From NCBI GenBank assembly GCA_964019165.1, contig OZ025273.1:12227279-12291278 (forward strand): a stretch of DNA of 64,000 nucleotides, written 5' to 3'. Positions 9,378-22,350 of the stretch are shown piece after piece. The translations under genes and the position numbers were made by a program. Each line of letters starts with the position of its first letter. The first letter of the stretch is position 1. This DNA comes from Mastigias papua. Taxonomy: Eukaryota > Cnidaria > Scyphozoa > Rhizostomeae > Mastigiidae. The notes beneath the pieces were generated by a model. That model ran no database searches. It was given only the letters and a program-made list of their open reading frames with translations, and was not told the origin of the DNA.

Positions 9378-11690
9378 CTGGATGGTTGGGTAGGGATCTT
9401 ATAGCAGAGCTAATTCATAGAACCCTACCAGGCCGGTAAGGCCAGTTCCAATGTATTTAACATGGTAGCTAATCATGTAGTGTAACTGCTGCAGAGGAAG
9501 GGTGCTGCATTTTAATGGTAGATAATTGTTGATGCAAAGTTATTTAGCAACACTCAAGCGCCTGATCTGAAAATAGCCGCTTAATGTGTTTTTTATTTGT
9601 TACATTATTCAGTAGAGCGTCATTGTTTAGAGACTTAATCGCTTTAGTGCCAGTATAACGTAGGGCACTTAGCTCATACGTAGATGTATTGAATCTTTGT
9701 GTATGAATTCCTCTAGCCAATGAAAGACGAGTAAGTCGATTATGCATATTTTCAGTTCTCTGAAAAAGCCAGTTTAAGCCGGTTGGCAGTCGATTCTTAT
9801 CCAAGCAGTGCATAAAGAGTAATTGTTGCAGGCTGGCTGAGAATATCACCCAACTTCAAGATTTTCAAGTTTCTAAAGTGCTCCGATGTGTGGTCGTTGT
9901 ATCTAGAGGAAGTGATTGTTCTTATACCCCGTTTTTGTAGTTTAAGAATCCGATCCATTTGGACATCAGTAGCACTACTCCATAAAATGCATCCATACGT
10001 AATATGTGACTGAAAAGGCTGTGATAAAGGTATTTCTCAGAGTTGAATCAGTCACAAAATGTCTGATTTTACTTAGCAGGCCGATGGCTCTACTTAATGT
10101 TTTCATGAGTTCATTTAAGTGCGATTTCCAATTTAGTTTGTTATCAATAAGAATGCCTAAGTATGTAACATAATGGGATTTGTGTAGAATTTTGATATTC
10201 AAACGGAGAGTGGAAGTAAAAAGTGTTTGCTTTCTTTTAAGTTGTTCCTAAATAGAAGAAATTCCGTCTTGGCAACATTAAATGAAAGTCTATTTGCACA
10301 AAGTCAGTCAAGGAGAGAGTCTAATTCTTTATTCATTGTCTTTCTAAGAGTTTTCAGGCTTCTATTGCATACAACGAGATTTGTATCATCCGCAAAATGG
10401 TTTACGAGTGACTTTCTAGTAGTGTATCTTAAGTCATTAATATAAACTAGAAATAACAGTGGTCCTAGTATAGATCCTTGCGGTTCACCACAAATATTGA
10501 TCTGTACCATTTGTTTTCTGTCAATTAGGTACGATTGAAACCAAAGATGAGCAAGCCCTCTTACTCCGTAGTGATAAACCTGTCAAGTAGTATTTTATGA
10601 TTAACAGTGTCAAAAGCTTTTTGAAGATGAATAAATACTCCAAATACATTTGTCTTATTGTCCTTCAACTAAGCTTCCAAGCGCATTGGTAGTTTAGGTT
10701 CCTTTTTGAAAACCAAACTGAAGATCATAAAGAGTATTTTCTATTAGTAGAAAGTCATAGACTCTTTGTACATTACTCTTTCATTGAATTTACTTATATT
10801 AGATAGCAATGAGATTGGTCGGTAGTTACTACACTTATTTTGATCACCCTTTGTATTAATTCGGCGGACTCTTGCTTCTTTGAGTATTTTAGGAAAGTGA
10901 CCTTCATTAAGTGATTTTGAGATTAAAATCTGGAGGATGCTAAAACTATGCTGCTATTGTCTTTTAAATGTTTCTTTTTGGAAAGCTGTAAGGTCCACAT
11001 GATTTGTTTATTTTAATTTTGTCAAGGAGCAAATGAATTTCATACCATGTTACGTCTGTTATGAAAATCGAGTTATGAGTGGATGGGCCAAGGGAATTAA
11101 AATAGGAGCAAGTTGAATTCTTGATGTCTCTATTTAGATTTGGCCCTACATTAACAAAAAGCTCATTCATTGCATTAGCCATATCCTTTTCATTTACAAG
11201 ATATTTTTCATTACAGTGTATGCTATCAGGAGCAGTTTGGGCTGTAGATATTGATATGTGCCCGACCATGTTTTACGAGCATTCTCAAATACTCGGCATA
11301 ATAGTTGTTCTTGCTTACTCTTTGTAGTGAGATTTATATGTTCCTATAAGATTTATACTGGTTATGAAGGTAATTTTTAATATCGTGAGGCACTTCTGTT
11401 ATAAAATACATGTGCAATTTGTCTCTTTTATCTTTGGATTTGAGAAAAAATTTTGTTAGCAATGGCTTCATCAAAATTCCAATTTCTTTTCTATTGAGCA
11501 GCTTGTCTACAATTTCTTTCTGTTGACCCGCTATAACATCCTTCAGTTTTGGGGCTGTTTTAATATCATTCACAAATTCTTTCACTGAAACCCAGGCAAG
11601 TTCACTGTCGTGGAGATCCTGTAATTTGCGCAAGCTTCGATTCATCCCAATAAAATTGGCCTCCACTATAACATTCTTGAATTTCGTTAA
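9378..11690 (-). pseudogene. LINE ORF2 remnant, copy A
   Basis: This minus-strand non-LTR retrotransposon runs from the linker upstream of the reverse transcriptase (11334-11666, DKLHMYFITEV and LHNQYKSYRN; 10964-11269, NAMNELFVNVGPNL) through the palm (10304-10510, [18 protein letters not shown] and FADDTNLVV) to the C-terminal part (9544-9849). Several frameshifts and stops break it. The FADD catalytic motif survives. A close relative in the opposite orientation lies at 25560-26710, and similarity continues through the 3' untranslated part to about 9378. The endonuclease domain is missing, so the copy is 5'-truncated at about 11690, next to a gypsy fragment. Confidence 0.85.
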
Positions 11691-11694
11691 ATGG

Positions 11695-12200
11695 AACTAC
11701 AACACGTTTGAATCTTACGCCGCCATGTTTACTTTGGTCCGCTAGAGGATATTGCTAATCGTGCCGGGCCAGACAAAGCGTTACGTGAGTAGACGTTGTG
11801 TGGCATGGATGTCAGGATGTGAAGGATTATGGAATTGGTCAAAAACAAGACGGCGAGAAGGTGCAGGAATGTATTGGCGATGTGATGAAATGGTCATATC
11901 GCAGAGGATAGTGCTGGTGGAAAATGGTAATGGCAGAGCTTGGAGGTGCAAGGATGTTGACCGGAGCTGAGAGAGATCTCTGTCGTTCTGTTGGGTTTCT
12001 GCGATGAGTGTATAATCGAGAGGAGGTGTGGGAGCAGTAAATGCATTGACATCCATGTGTGAAACAGCATCAGCGACTGGGTTGTCTTTTCCTTCAACTT
12101 GACGGGTGACGGAGGTAAATTGCGAAATGAAATCATAGCAAATAGATAGTGACTGGTTAGGAAACCTGTTGTTTTCAATCGCCGATGTTATTGTTCTCAA
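11695..12200 (-). pseudogene. Ty3/gypsy pol fragment, RNase H end to integrase start
   Basis: A 139-codon open frame (11781-12200) matches the stretch joining RNase H to integrase in Ty3/gypsy polyproteins. It has FISQFTSVTRQVEGKDNPVA followed by DAVSHMD (usually DALSR), then the integrase zinc-binding region ending in HPDIHATQRLL. A frameshifted continuation towards 11700 looks like the WPG segment that normally follows. Both ends are cut: LINE copy A starts immediately downstream, and nothing of the rest of pol is present. It is an isolated remnant. Confidence 0.8.
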
Positions 12201-13676
12201 TTTTCGACGTCATGTGACGACGACCCGGTAATATCCGCACTGTTTAACTGATTATGGTATTGAGACACTCAAAATGTCTAGAAAAACTTGTCGAAGTTTT
12301 GGATTCACTAATGATCGGATAATTTATTTAAAGTGAATAAACAAATTCCAATGCAATGTTAACGGTTTTAACTTCCGATTCTCATCCTAATTCAGAACTT
12401 AACATTAGATATTATAGAGACAACTTGCTGTACGGCTTGAATCAATTTGTCTAGTGTGGAAGGCGGTAGAAAGAATTCAAACTTCATAGGGCAGGTAACA
12501 GAGCAATAAGTTTATGTAAACCTAATGATATTTATAATTTTCCAACCAACCAAGGATTTTATAATGGGTCACCTCCCTGTAACAGTCTACGACAGCGCCA
12601 ATATGATGAGAGTAAGTTGAAAGAATCATGGTGATTGCTTGTTAGATATCATCAGAGTCAGGAAGTAGAAATCTTTGATTCGGGGAAAAATACTACTCTA
12701 TGTTATTTTCAATCGTGGGTAAATATTCCTGACAAAGGGTGCTTGTTACAAATAAATCTAAGAAATGATCCTAAAACATTTGTCAAATGGCCCTTATTTC
12801 TGTTAACTCGTTAAAGCCTACTTCAGGAGCCGTAGCTTGCCTCTTAGTTCTATTTTCACATTGTAATGGAATGCCTGGTCTTTGCCAGGTTTTATACATT
12901 ATTATCATTGTAACTACTAGAAATCTGCCCCCCCCCAACCAAAATTTAGTGGGAAAGAATATATGTTTAGATTATAAGAAATATCCTTTACAGTCATGCC
13001 AATTAACATTTGTATGAAGGTCTAAACTACAGTCAGCATTTTGTATAACAGTTATTTCTTATGAATAACTATTTTCTTATGCCTCTCGTTGAATTACTTA
13101 GAAGGTCATTTTGAGTCGTAATTTCAGTTTTTACCATTGAATCAGCCTTTTCCAAGCCAACTTTGTCGTAATGTTTTTCCGAAAAGACTTAAGCCTTCTG
13201 ATGGCTGTTAGATTTACTAATTAGATGAACGATTGGGAGATGTCGTAACCACACAGCCGCATTTAATTACCTGCCTGTACCTTTTCGATCTTTAGCAAGA
13301 CCTCAGTATCACAGGATTAGGTACTTCGTTTAATCAAACATTTTCGTATATTAGGCTGAGTATCCGGTATAGAATCATTATCATTTGATTAGGAATTTGA
13401 CTTATTAAAAATATAACATCATTGTTTTAATTCATATCTCAAGATTCTAGACCATGTTCATTAAAACTTGAAAGATCAAAGACTTAATGGGTGCATTGTA
13501 GTTTCCCGCATGATCTTTTCTGAGCATCAGCTCACAACATCTGTGATGTTTAGCAAAAATCTCAATGGTACTCTCAAAGCAGAAGTAACCACATTGAGAC
13601 CATAGTTCTACCTCTTTGCCGACAAATGGAAAGTACGCAACCGGTGTTCGAGTTGTGGCAAAATTTTATTTGGGAA
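12201..13676. other. interval with no recognisable gene
   Basis: About 1.5 kb without a supported gene. A poly-C run at 12929-12938 and a short 76-codon frame at 12787 are all that stands out. Confidence 0.5.
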
Positions 13677-13979
13677 TCATGTGTAAAAAGCCGCAATTGA
13701 GATCAACCAAACTTCAGGAGATATCTCCTTAGTAGCAAGACAAGTCAATAACAATAACTGAAGAGAACTGTCCAAGTGTGGCAGAAAGGTGGCTTTCTGC
13801 TGACCAGAGGTGGCATTTGCCACCTCATACCACTCCATGCCTATGTGTCTGTGCAAAAATGCAATAAATGAATCAATGCAAATAATTGTCTGGATACTTT
13901 CTCCAATCAACCTGTTAACAATTGGTTCCCATGTCAAGTCGAACCGTTCACAATGTGCCAATTCATGTTTACTCTCCAA
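13677..13979 (-). CDS. orphan open frame, unknown
   Basis: A 100-codon minus-strand frame, also open upstream of its first Met, encodes a protein-like sequence with an amphipathic start (CERFDLTWEPIVNRLIGES), then hydrophobic segments (TIICIDSFIAFLHRH, SLQLLLLTCLATK). I recognise no family. It could be an exon of a host gene, a repeat-borne fragment, or chance. Confidence 0.2.
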   Translation of the reverse strand: MESKHELAHCERFDLTWEPIVNRLIGESIQTIICIDSFIAFLHRHIGMEWYEVANATSGQQKATFLPHLDSSLQLLLLTCLATKEISPEVWLISIAAFYT

Positions 13980-14034
13980 TTTGTGTACATAAATAAATCT
14001 CAGAGTTTTAGGGAAATTTTCAAAACTATGATTC

Positions 14035-15475
14035 AGCTTTTAAGGGAATCTTTAGACCTATAACAGTCTTATCTGCTGATTCTAAAATTTATGAAAGAAT
14101 TCTTATAGAACAAATCAGCTCGTACTTTTGTGATAGACTCTCAAAAATCTTATGTGGCTTTAGAGAGGGGTTTAGTACGCAACATGCTTTGATACGATTG
14201 ATAGAAAAATAGAGGCAATGTCTTGATGCGTCAGGTATAGTAGGGACTATTCTAATGGATTCATCCAAGGCATATGACTGTCTGCCTCATTACCTCCTTA
14301 TTGCAATATTGAAAGCTTATGGACTAGATGTAAATAGCCTTCGCTTAATTTACAGTTATCTGGATAGTCGTCTTCAAAGGTTAAAAATTGATTCACATAG
14401 AAGTTATGCAAAAGAAATAAAAAAATTGGGGTCCCACAAGGATCGGTCCAAGGCCCCTTGTTCTTTAATACCTTTATCATTGACCTCTGTCCCAGTTATC
14501 TAGACTCTGAGATATGTAATTTTGCAGATGATAACACCTTATACTTTTGTAGACATGGTCTACAAGAAATAGTGACCGATTTGGAGAATGATCTCAGTAA
14601 ATTACTAGACTGGTTTAAAACAATGGAATAGTTGCTATCCCCAAAAAATTCCAAGCTAATGTTCCTTGGTTTGCACGGGGAAAAAAGACTTCGTCTTAGC
14701 ATCGAGGCAAACAAAGTACCTACAGCAGGTCACGTTAAACTTCCAGGAGTGGAAATTGACTGCAAATTAACGTTTAACAAATACATTGAATCGTTATGTT
14801 CAAAAGTCCATGAAAAGGTCAGTGCATTTTGCTAGGCTGAATAATTATCTCTAGATAGCGGGCATTAACAGTTTGTGATACGGTAATTTTGTCGAACTTC
14901 AATTATTTCCATTTGATATGGCTATTCTGCAATAAAGGTGCAAATAAAGAAATTGACAGCACTCGTAAACTTGCGCTTAGGATCCTCTATAAAGACTACA
15001 AATCTTCATTTGAAACATTGCTCACTCGAAGTGGCAGCAATAGCATACATATCAAAAATCTGCATAAACTGATGACAGAAATTTACAAGTCCATGAATCA
15101 CTTCAAGCCTTCAATTGTATGGGAATTTCATGAAAAGAAACCCATAACATACAACGTAAGAATACAAAACTTGTGTAAGCTGCCAACAATTAAGACACTT
15201 GGCTTTGGATTCAATTTACTGTCTTTTCGAGGTAGTTTCCTATGGAACACTCTTGATGACAGTATCAAATAAGTACCAACACTGTCGCGTTTCAGAAAGA
15301 GGATCAAAGACTGGACAGCGGATAGATGCACCTGTAAAATATGTCGCTGATGTTAAATATCATTTTGTCTCTACTTCGTATATATTATGTTTGTAAATAG
15401 TTGCTTTGAATTAGTGTCATCTTGACACTACGATAAATACCAACTTTAAACATTGATTTGAAATGAAATGAAACT
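14035..15475 (+). pseudogene. LINE reverse transcriptase remnant
   Basis: The order of motifs is that of a CR1/L2-like reverse transcriptase: RPITVLSADSKIYERILIEQ (frameshifted), CGFREGFSTQHALI, ILMDSSKAYDCLPH (first catalytic Asp region, 14255 onward), YGLDVNSLRLIYSYLDSRLQ, and a damaged PQGS box. The thumb and C-terminal tail follow (14889-15272, TRKLALRILYKDYKSSFETL). The YADD region is destroyed by frameshifts. After the stop, the copy ends near 15475 in a short GAAATGAAATGAAAC tail, as the other LINEs here do. It is 5'-truncated at about 14035. Confidence 0.85.
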
Positions 15476-15847
15476 TGAACACATACTGACGGTTGTCTTC
15501 AGCTTCTGCTGAACAATACATTTTCTCTACAGATTGTAATATTATCTGCTTCCATGTTTTGTTGACAATTTGTTTTGTTGGACGAAATGTAGCTTCAAAG
15601 ATGCAAGTTTAAATCTGTAAAAAAAAATGACTGACTTGTAATAATCACCATGATCAAATAATGGAAAATTCATCAAGCTGAGCAACAGTGGCTCTCCATG
15701 GTGTTCTATCCTGTGCCAGCCAATATAGTTCAACAAAGCCCTAAGTTTCACCAAACTCTTGAATGTTATCGATATACTTTACCTTAAGTTTAATTTTACC
15801 ACTTTTCTCATATACTGTCCCAGTTAATGAGTATTAACAAATGCTAT
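15476..15847. other. short interval, nothing recognised
   Basis: No coding or repeat feature supported. Confidence 0.5.
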
Positions 15848-16042
15848 TTATCCTAAGTGCATGTCTGACAAACGCCAGCTTTTTCTAGTAATCGCACATA
15901 GTATTCTTTTAACACGTCCAACTCTATTTAATATATACTCGTTAACTTCCTTATCAGTCCAGCTAATTCTTAATAGCTTGCGATAGCACCATTGTTCAAA
16001 GGAATAAATTTTCCTTTTATCTTTGACTACAGTGCCCAGCAT
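15848..16042 (-). pseudogene. LINE C-terminal fragment of a different family
   Basis: The 64-residue frame carries SFEQWCYRKLLRISWTDKEV and NEYILNRVG. This resembles the FEMWCYRRMLRISWTD / NEEVLRRV block found near the C-terminus of craniofacial-development-protein-2-like or RTE-like LINE proteins. It differs from the CR1-like LINEs elsewhere in the window. Only this block is left. Confidence 0.65.
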
Positions 16043-17324
16043 TTAGACCCATAAGTAGCAACCTGTCGTTTACATTTTGTCAGTGTGATGGCTCATAGCT
16101 CATTATTTTTATGCTGCCTCCACTATAGTTATCTGACGTTTACGCCGAGTGTTGTTGGTGTTATTCATAGGGGATTTGTTTTATGTACCTCATGAGCTTG
16201 GTTCTTTTAATTTAAGGATTATATGGCAGTATGAGTGTGTTTTTCAAGAGCATTCACCGGATTTCCTATCTTCAATTCTTAATGTTACAACTTAACTGTT
16301 TTGCTTAACTTTTGTCGGTGTGATGTTTCATATCTTATTATCTTTCTGTATCTTTTATAGTTATTCGAAATTTACACCGATTTGTTACAGCGAGTAGTGC
16401 TGCTGTGTATAGGTGAATTTGTTATGTAAGTCATCAGCATCGCTCATCAGTTATTATTGTGTTACTGTGACATCAGATACCAGCGCTTGATTTACATGAT
16501 ACATTAATTTCAAATGTGTATGAACTTGCCAGCTGTTTAAGATAGCAAGCATCCACCGCTGAACTCTCTTGACATTTTCAACAGTCGAACAGTGTTTTAC
16601 TATTCACCGTTAGCTTACAGACAGCTTTAGATGAAATTTTCCTGCTTGATAGCAGCATGGTATTGCATGACAATCAGTTAATGTCTTTACTATTCTAGAC
16701 TATATGGACATTTCATTCCTTTGCCCTTCTACACCTCTTATGGCAAGCCACTTTCCATTGTTTTCTTCCCATATTACACAGTCAACGAAAGGAGATAATA
16801 TTCTCTGTTCTATTGTCAGTTAATTAGTTACTATAGTGTTCTTATTTTTTCCTTCCAGTTGTAAATTTTACTGACCTTCAACATTTTTATGTTAGAGTCT
16901 TAATTGGTCCGTTCCAATTTTGTACCAAGGAGTTTTGATTTCCGTTATGTAAGTCAAGTCTTTGCTCATCACATAAATATTTTATCCATTTTCACATTTA
17001 TCTAAGTTGATGAAAACTATGCCTATAACTGTGAAGTGAATAGGGATCAAGTTGAGACTTCTTATATGTAGTGAAATTGCATATGTATTATATGAAGCAC
17101 TCATTATGGATTCCAGTGATTGACTTATTCTCATTCCCTGTTATACTTATCCATGTCTTACCTACTTTACTACTTGAGGAGGCAAACAGTTTGATTTAAG
17201 TTTCATTTAGGCCCCATGTTGTCAAGTTATTTGGTATTAATTTTATGATTGAGTTCTCTTCGATAGTGTTTATTTATTGCTTTTTCTGCATAGACTTATT
17301 TTAATACATACAGCTATTAAAAAC
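16043..17324. other. probable Helitron 5' region with diverged direct repeat
   Basis: No gene is recognised. Two stretches starting near 16080 and 16317 are diverged copies of each other (shared GTGTGATG, TATAGTTATYYGA, TTTACRCCGA and ATTTGTTWTGTA blocks), spaced about 237 bp. The Helitron 5' terminus (TC after A) must lie here or upstream, but I could not fix it. Confidence 0.35.
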
Positions 17325-20300
17325 ATGCCACGTTTAAGGCGAGCGCGTGTAAATAATAGGAGGAGAAGGGAACAGCACCGCAACCTCATGAATCCACGAC
17401 GGCAAGTAGGTCAGGCACCCCAAGGCAATAATGATCCACCAGTTATAGCTGCAGTAAATCAACTGGCAAACTTACAATTGCAAAATCCAGTTGGGGATGT
17501 AGCTATCGTGCAGGGAGTTGTACAGCCAGTTTTACCTGAGGATGATGGAATTATTCAAGATCTTGATATTCAATTTCCAGCCCCACATCGCCTTGGTGAC
17601 ATGCACAACAGGTGTCCACACTGTGCAGCCAGGTACTTCCAGGAAGAGTGCACAACACAGGGTGTCTTCACTAAATGTTGTTTCCAAGGGAAAGTCACCC
17701 TACCAGCGATTGCCGTCCCACCACACAACATTGTAGAGCTTTTCAGTGGTGACACAGCACATTCCCGTCACTTCCTGGAAAACATTCGTCACTATAATGC
17801 TGCAATGTCCATGGCATCTTGGAATGCAACACTGAATGAGCATGCAGGTAGAGGACCACGAGTTGTAACCATTCACGGTCAAGCGTACCATCTCACAGCT
17901 GCACAAGAAGCTCCTCAAGGTCAGCCACCTCAGTATGCACAGCTATATATCTTGGACACGAATGATGCAATGCAGCAGAGGATCAATGATCCACGTAATC
18001 ACAATCTTCGGCCAGATATCATGCTGCTTTTACAGGATGAACTACTTGCTGTCAATCCATATGCCCGGCAGTATCATAATATGGGTCACGTCCTTCAAAG
18101 GGAAAGGCAGATTGCTACTGCAAATAATCAACCTGTTCGGCCTGTCAAAATGATAATTGCAAAACGGCCATTCCAAGATAGGCGATATGCCAATCCAACA
18201 ACTACAGAGATTGCAGCAGTGTATGTTGGAAATGATGGTGCTGCACCAAATCCAGCAGACCGAGATCTTGAGGTGTATCCAGCACAACCTAATGCTCCCA
18301 ACACAGTCAAGATCAAGGCCACATCCCCTAATGCAGACCCTATGACATATCCATTGCTGTTCTTCAATGGAGAGTTAGGTTGGAATGTTGACCTTCAACG
18401 TAACATTGGTGCCAACGAGCGCCAGCAAGGGGCAAGACGGAGAGCACGACTCACTTTAAATGAGTTTTATGCATACAGGATTGCAGTGCGTGACAATTTC
18501 TCATCCATTCACCTTTCACGCCTATTGTTTCAGCAGTACTTGGTTGATGCCTTTACAAAAATAGAAGGAAATGAACTGGCATATATTAGAACACACCAGT
18601 CATTGTTGCGTGTTGAGTCATATCAGGGCTTGATGGATCACATTGGCAGACGCGCCCAAGCCGAGGATGTAAACATTGGGCGCATAGTTATTTTACCATC
18701 AAGTTTTGAAGGCAGCCAAAGAAGCATGTATCAGAAATACCAAGATGCAATGACAATAGTAACAAAACTTGGCAAACCAGACATTTTTCTGACGATGACA
18801 GCGAACCCAAAGTGGCCTGAAATTCAAGACAACTTACTCCCGTATCAAAATGCATGTGACAGGCCAGACATAGTCAGTCGTGTCTTTCATTTGAAATTGA
18901 AGGAGCTACTACATGACCTTATTCAGCAGAATGTTTTGGGCCAAGTAAATGCATACGTGTACACTATTGAATTTCAGAAACGGGGTTTGCCGCATGCGCA
19001 CATGGTTTTATTTCTTGCAGATGCCGACAAACCAAGAACAACAGAGGATGTTGATCGGTTGGTGTCTGCAGAAATTCCAGATCCACAATTGCACCCAGAA
19101 TTCCATGACACAGTTAAGAGACACATGATGCATGGCCCGTGTGGTGATTTGGATCCCCAATGTGTCTGCATGGAGAATGGTCAGTGTAAAAAGAAGTTCC
19201 CCAAACCTCTCCAACAGCAAACAGAATTTAATGTGAATGGATATCCTATATACAGACGATGTGGGCAACACAGAGCTGAGCTACGTCGCCATGCAGTGAA
19301 TGACTCATGGGTAGTACCGCACAACCCGAATTTGCTGATGAAGTTCAATTGTCATATGAATGTGGAAGTGTGCACAACAGTTAGGAGTGTGAAGTATATA
19401 TTCAAATACATCTACAAAGGCAATGATGCTGCTCACATTGAAATTAGGCAGAATTATCTCAATCATGATGAGATCTTGCAGCATCTTAATGCACGCTATG
19501 TCGGACCACACCAGGCAGTATTTAGAATAATGCAGTACAAGATGCATGACAAAAGTCACATCATTATCCGACTGGCAGTTCACCTTCCACTTCAGCAAAA
19601 TGTCTATTATCATGATGGCAATGAAGATAGGGCTGCTCAAGTTGGTCAGAATACCACATTGACAGCCTTTTTTAAATTGAATCAGGAGGATCAGAATGCA
19701 CATCAGTATCTGTATCATGAAATTCCAGAGCACTACACGTTCGACCAACGGGCCAAGAAATGGAACCCAAGACGAAGACAGACAGCACCTATCATTGGTC
19801 GTATGTATCAAGTCCAACCCTCAGATCCACAGCGATTTGCTCTTCGTTTACTCCTTCTACACAGGAAAGGAGTTACATCATTTCAGGACCTGCGAACAGT
19901 TCATGGTCAGGTGCATGACACGTTCAAAGGTGCAGTAAGAGCAATGGGGTTGCTTGAGGATGATACTGAACATAGGCGTTGCTTACAGGAGGCTACAGTC
20001 ATGAACATGCCATCACAAATGCGCCAGTTGTTTGCAACTTTGATGGTGTTTCAGACACCTTCTGATATCAGAGCTCTGTTTGATGAATTCAAGGAAGCAA
20101 TGTATGAAGATTACATAAGGCATGATCGGCTCCATGATCCACAAATAGTATTGCAAGACAGACATGTCCATCTCTGTCTCTGGGATATTGACACATGTCT
20201 CAGGGTACATGGTAAGTCTATTTCAAATGTTGATTTTTCCGATCTTCCGCAGCTTCCAGGTACTTTTGTCCATCCCCAGAATCAGACTGCAAACATTAAT

Positions 20301-22058
20301 ATTGCTCATGAGAGAGAACAGGGTAAAAGAATGTTGCAGCAGTTGAACCACGATCAGCGGAACATTCATGATACCATTGTCAATGCCATTGCAGCACACT
20401 CTCATCAGACATGTTACTTTGTGGATGGACCAGCAGGTACAGGTAAGACCTTTCTTTACAATACTTTAGTCCATAACCTTCAGGCTTTAGGAATAAAGGT
20501 GAAATGTATGGCATATTCTGGGATTGCCAGCACATTGCTCATCAATGGAGCCACAGCACACTCAACATTTCAAATTCCCATCCCATTACTGCCTGATTCT
20601 ACATGTAATATAAAAAGGCAAAGTGCAAGAGCTCAAAATCTAAGGGAGACAACAATATTTATTTGGGATGAAGCATCAATGATCCCAGCAGATGCATTAA
20701 AAGCAGTTGATGTCCTCCTAAGAGACATTACCCAGGTTAATAGACCATTTGGAGGTAAGTATATGTTTCTTGGGGGTGACTTTCGCCAAGTTCTTCCAGT
20801 TGTTCCCAGAGCAGGTAGAGAAGGCACAGTTCGTCAGTGCATCAACTATTCTCATCTTTGGGCACACTTTCATCAATTTCAACTGGTTACAAACATGAGA
20901 GCCATTCAAGATCAAACATACAGACAGTTTTCTGAATGGCTCTTAAGGCTTGGCAAAGGTGACGAGCTACATGACGAGCATGATCAAATCACACTTCCAG
21001 CAGATGTCATGTCCCAGTCACTGGAAAACATGACCAATTTTGTCTACCCTCGCACACAACCAGGTGATGCAGCTCTCATGCAAGATCCGTTATACATGTC
21101 AGACCGCTGCTGCTTAACACCATTGAATGAGAATTCACATGCAATTAATGATATGATTCTCAGCCATTTGCAGGGACCAGTGCACACATATCTCAGTACA
21201 GACAGAGTTGTCACTGATGATCCAGAAGAAGCAGCAGCATATGCAATAGAGTTCCTGAATGCACAAACACCAGGTGGGCTACCAAAGCATAAACTGGAAC
21301 TCAAGGTAGGAACTTTCACAATTTCACCTCATCTATACTATATGCAGTGTCACTTTTTTCTGAATGTCTCCCTTTGTAACTATTTTGTTGGGAACAGATT
21401 GACAGTCCCCTTTTTGTCTCTATTATTGTTGTGTGATGGTCCCTATTATATACTCCTTTCATTTCATTAAACAGATATAACATATTGCCAGCTCTCTTCA
21501 TTTATATGAAAATTGGTTGCCACATCTCATCATCCTTTCCAGTATAGCATGCGAGATAGAATTATATACTTTATACCCAATATTTCAAGTACATCATGGG
21601 CATATTGCATTCTTCATCTTTCTTCATTATTTTTCCAATAGGTTGGTGCCACCATAATTTTATTAAGGAACATTAATCCTAAAAAAGGACTGTGCAATGG
21701 CACCCGTCTCATAGTCAGAGACTTGCAAAGACATGTAATTTGTGCGGAAATCATAACAAGTGAGCACAGAGGCCAGTATGTTATGCTACCAAAGATAGCA
21801 CTCACATCGCAAGATTCTGCTCTGCCAATCAACATTGCCAGATGTCAATTTCCTGTAAGACTTGCATACTGCCTTACTATCAATAAAGCACAAGGTCAGT
21901 CATTAAGGTATGTTGGTGTTTATCTTCCAAAACCAGTCTTCAGTCATGGTCAGTTGTACGTAGCACTGTCCAGAGCAAAATCATTTGCTGGCCTCAAAGT
22001 CTTCACATCGAGTGGAAGAACAACCAGTAATGTTGTCTATCGTGAAGTTCTTGCATGA
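17325..22058 (+). CDS. Helitron Rep-helicase (RepHel), two exons
   Basis: The gene encodes a rolling-circle transposase, with exon 1 at 17325-21305 and exon 2 at 21642-22058, about 1,465 residues. I chose the ATG at 17325; the frame also runs upstream but without an ATG. Order: a basic N-terminus (MPRLRRARVNNRRRR), a Cys-rich zinc-finger-like segment (RCPHCAARY...CC), the Rep nuclease with HUH motif PHAHMV (H557, H559), two candidate tyrosines in YIFKYIYKG (Y691, Y695), then a Pif1-type helicase with Walker A GPAGTGKT (1035-1042) and Walker B WDEAS (D1115). Exon 2 supplies the last helicase motifs (INKAQGQSLR, YVALSRAK). Exons join in phase 0 at LELK/VGA, where relatives are continuous. No internal stop was seen, so this may be an autonomous copy. 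Its termini were not found. Confidence 0.93.
21306..21641 (+). other. intron in Helitron helicase domain
   Basis: The 336-bp interval starts GTAGGA after CTCAAG and ends in a pyrimidine-rich TTTTTCCAATAG. Removing it joins two helicase segments in frame and bypasses the stop at the end of the first open frame (near 21470). The protein on either side is that expected for consecutive helicase motifs. Confidence 0.85.
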
Positions 22059-22141
22059 TTCACTCTTTTGAATACATAGACATCACATGCTAAGGTATCA
22101 TATGCAATGCCCGAGGACTGTTGTGTACCCAACTGTCCAGT

Positions 22142-22350
22142 GCTAGCAGAGGGCAATGCAACTCACATGTCTTGCCTGTAAACAGAACCACTAACCTGTT
22201 ATGAGCCAGCAGAGGGCAATTGCAACTGACATGTCTTGCCTGTAAACAGAACCACTAACCTGTTATGAGCCAGCAGAGGGCAATTGCAACTGACATGTCT
22301 TGCCTGTGAACAGGTCAACTAACCTGTTATGTGCCAGCAGAGGGTAACAA
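22142..22350. repeat. 64-bp tandem repeat, about 3.3 copies
   Basis: Units begin GCCAGCAGAGGGCAATTGCA at 22142 (variant), 22205, 22269 and 22333 (partial), and contain CATGTCTTGCCTGTAAACAG. They lie just after the Helitron stop codon, where short minisatellites are common in such elements. Confidence 0.9.

Noticed and set aside
17277..17324. Extension of the Helitron protein upstream of 17325
   Set aside because: The extra codons begin with TTG, not ATG; the ATG at 17325 starts a basic N-terminus typical of the family.
22142..22350. CRISPR-like array
   Set aside because: The repeats are contiguous 64-bp tandem units without unique spacers, in an animal genome.
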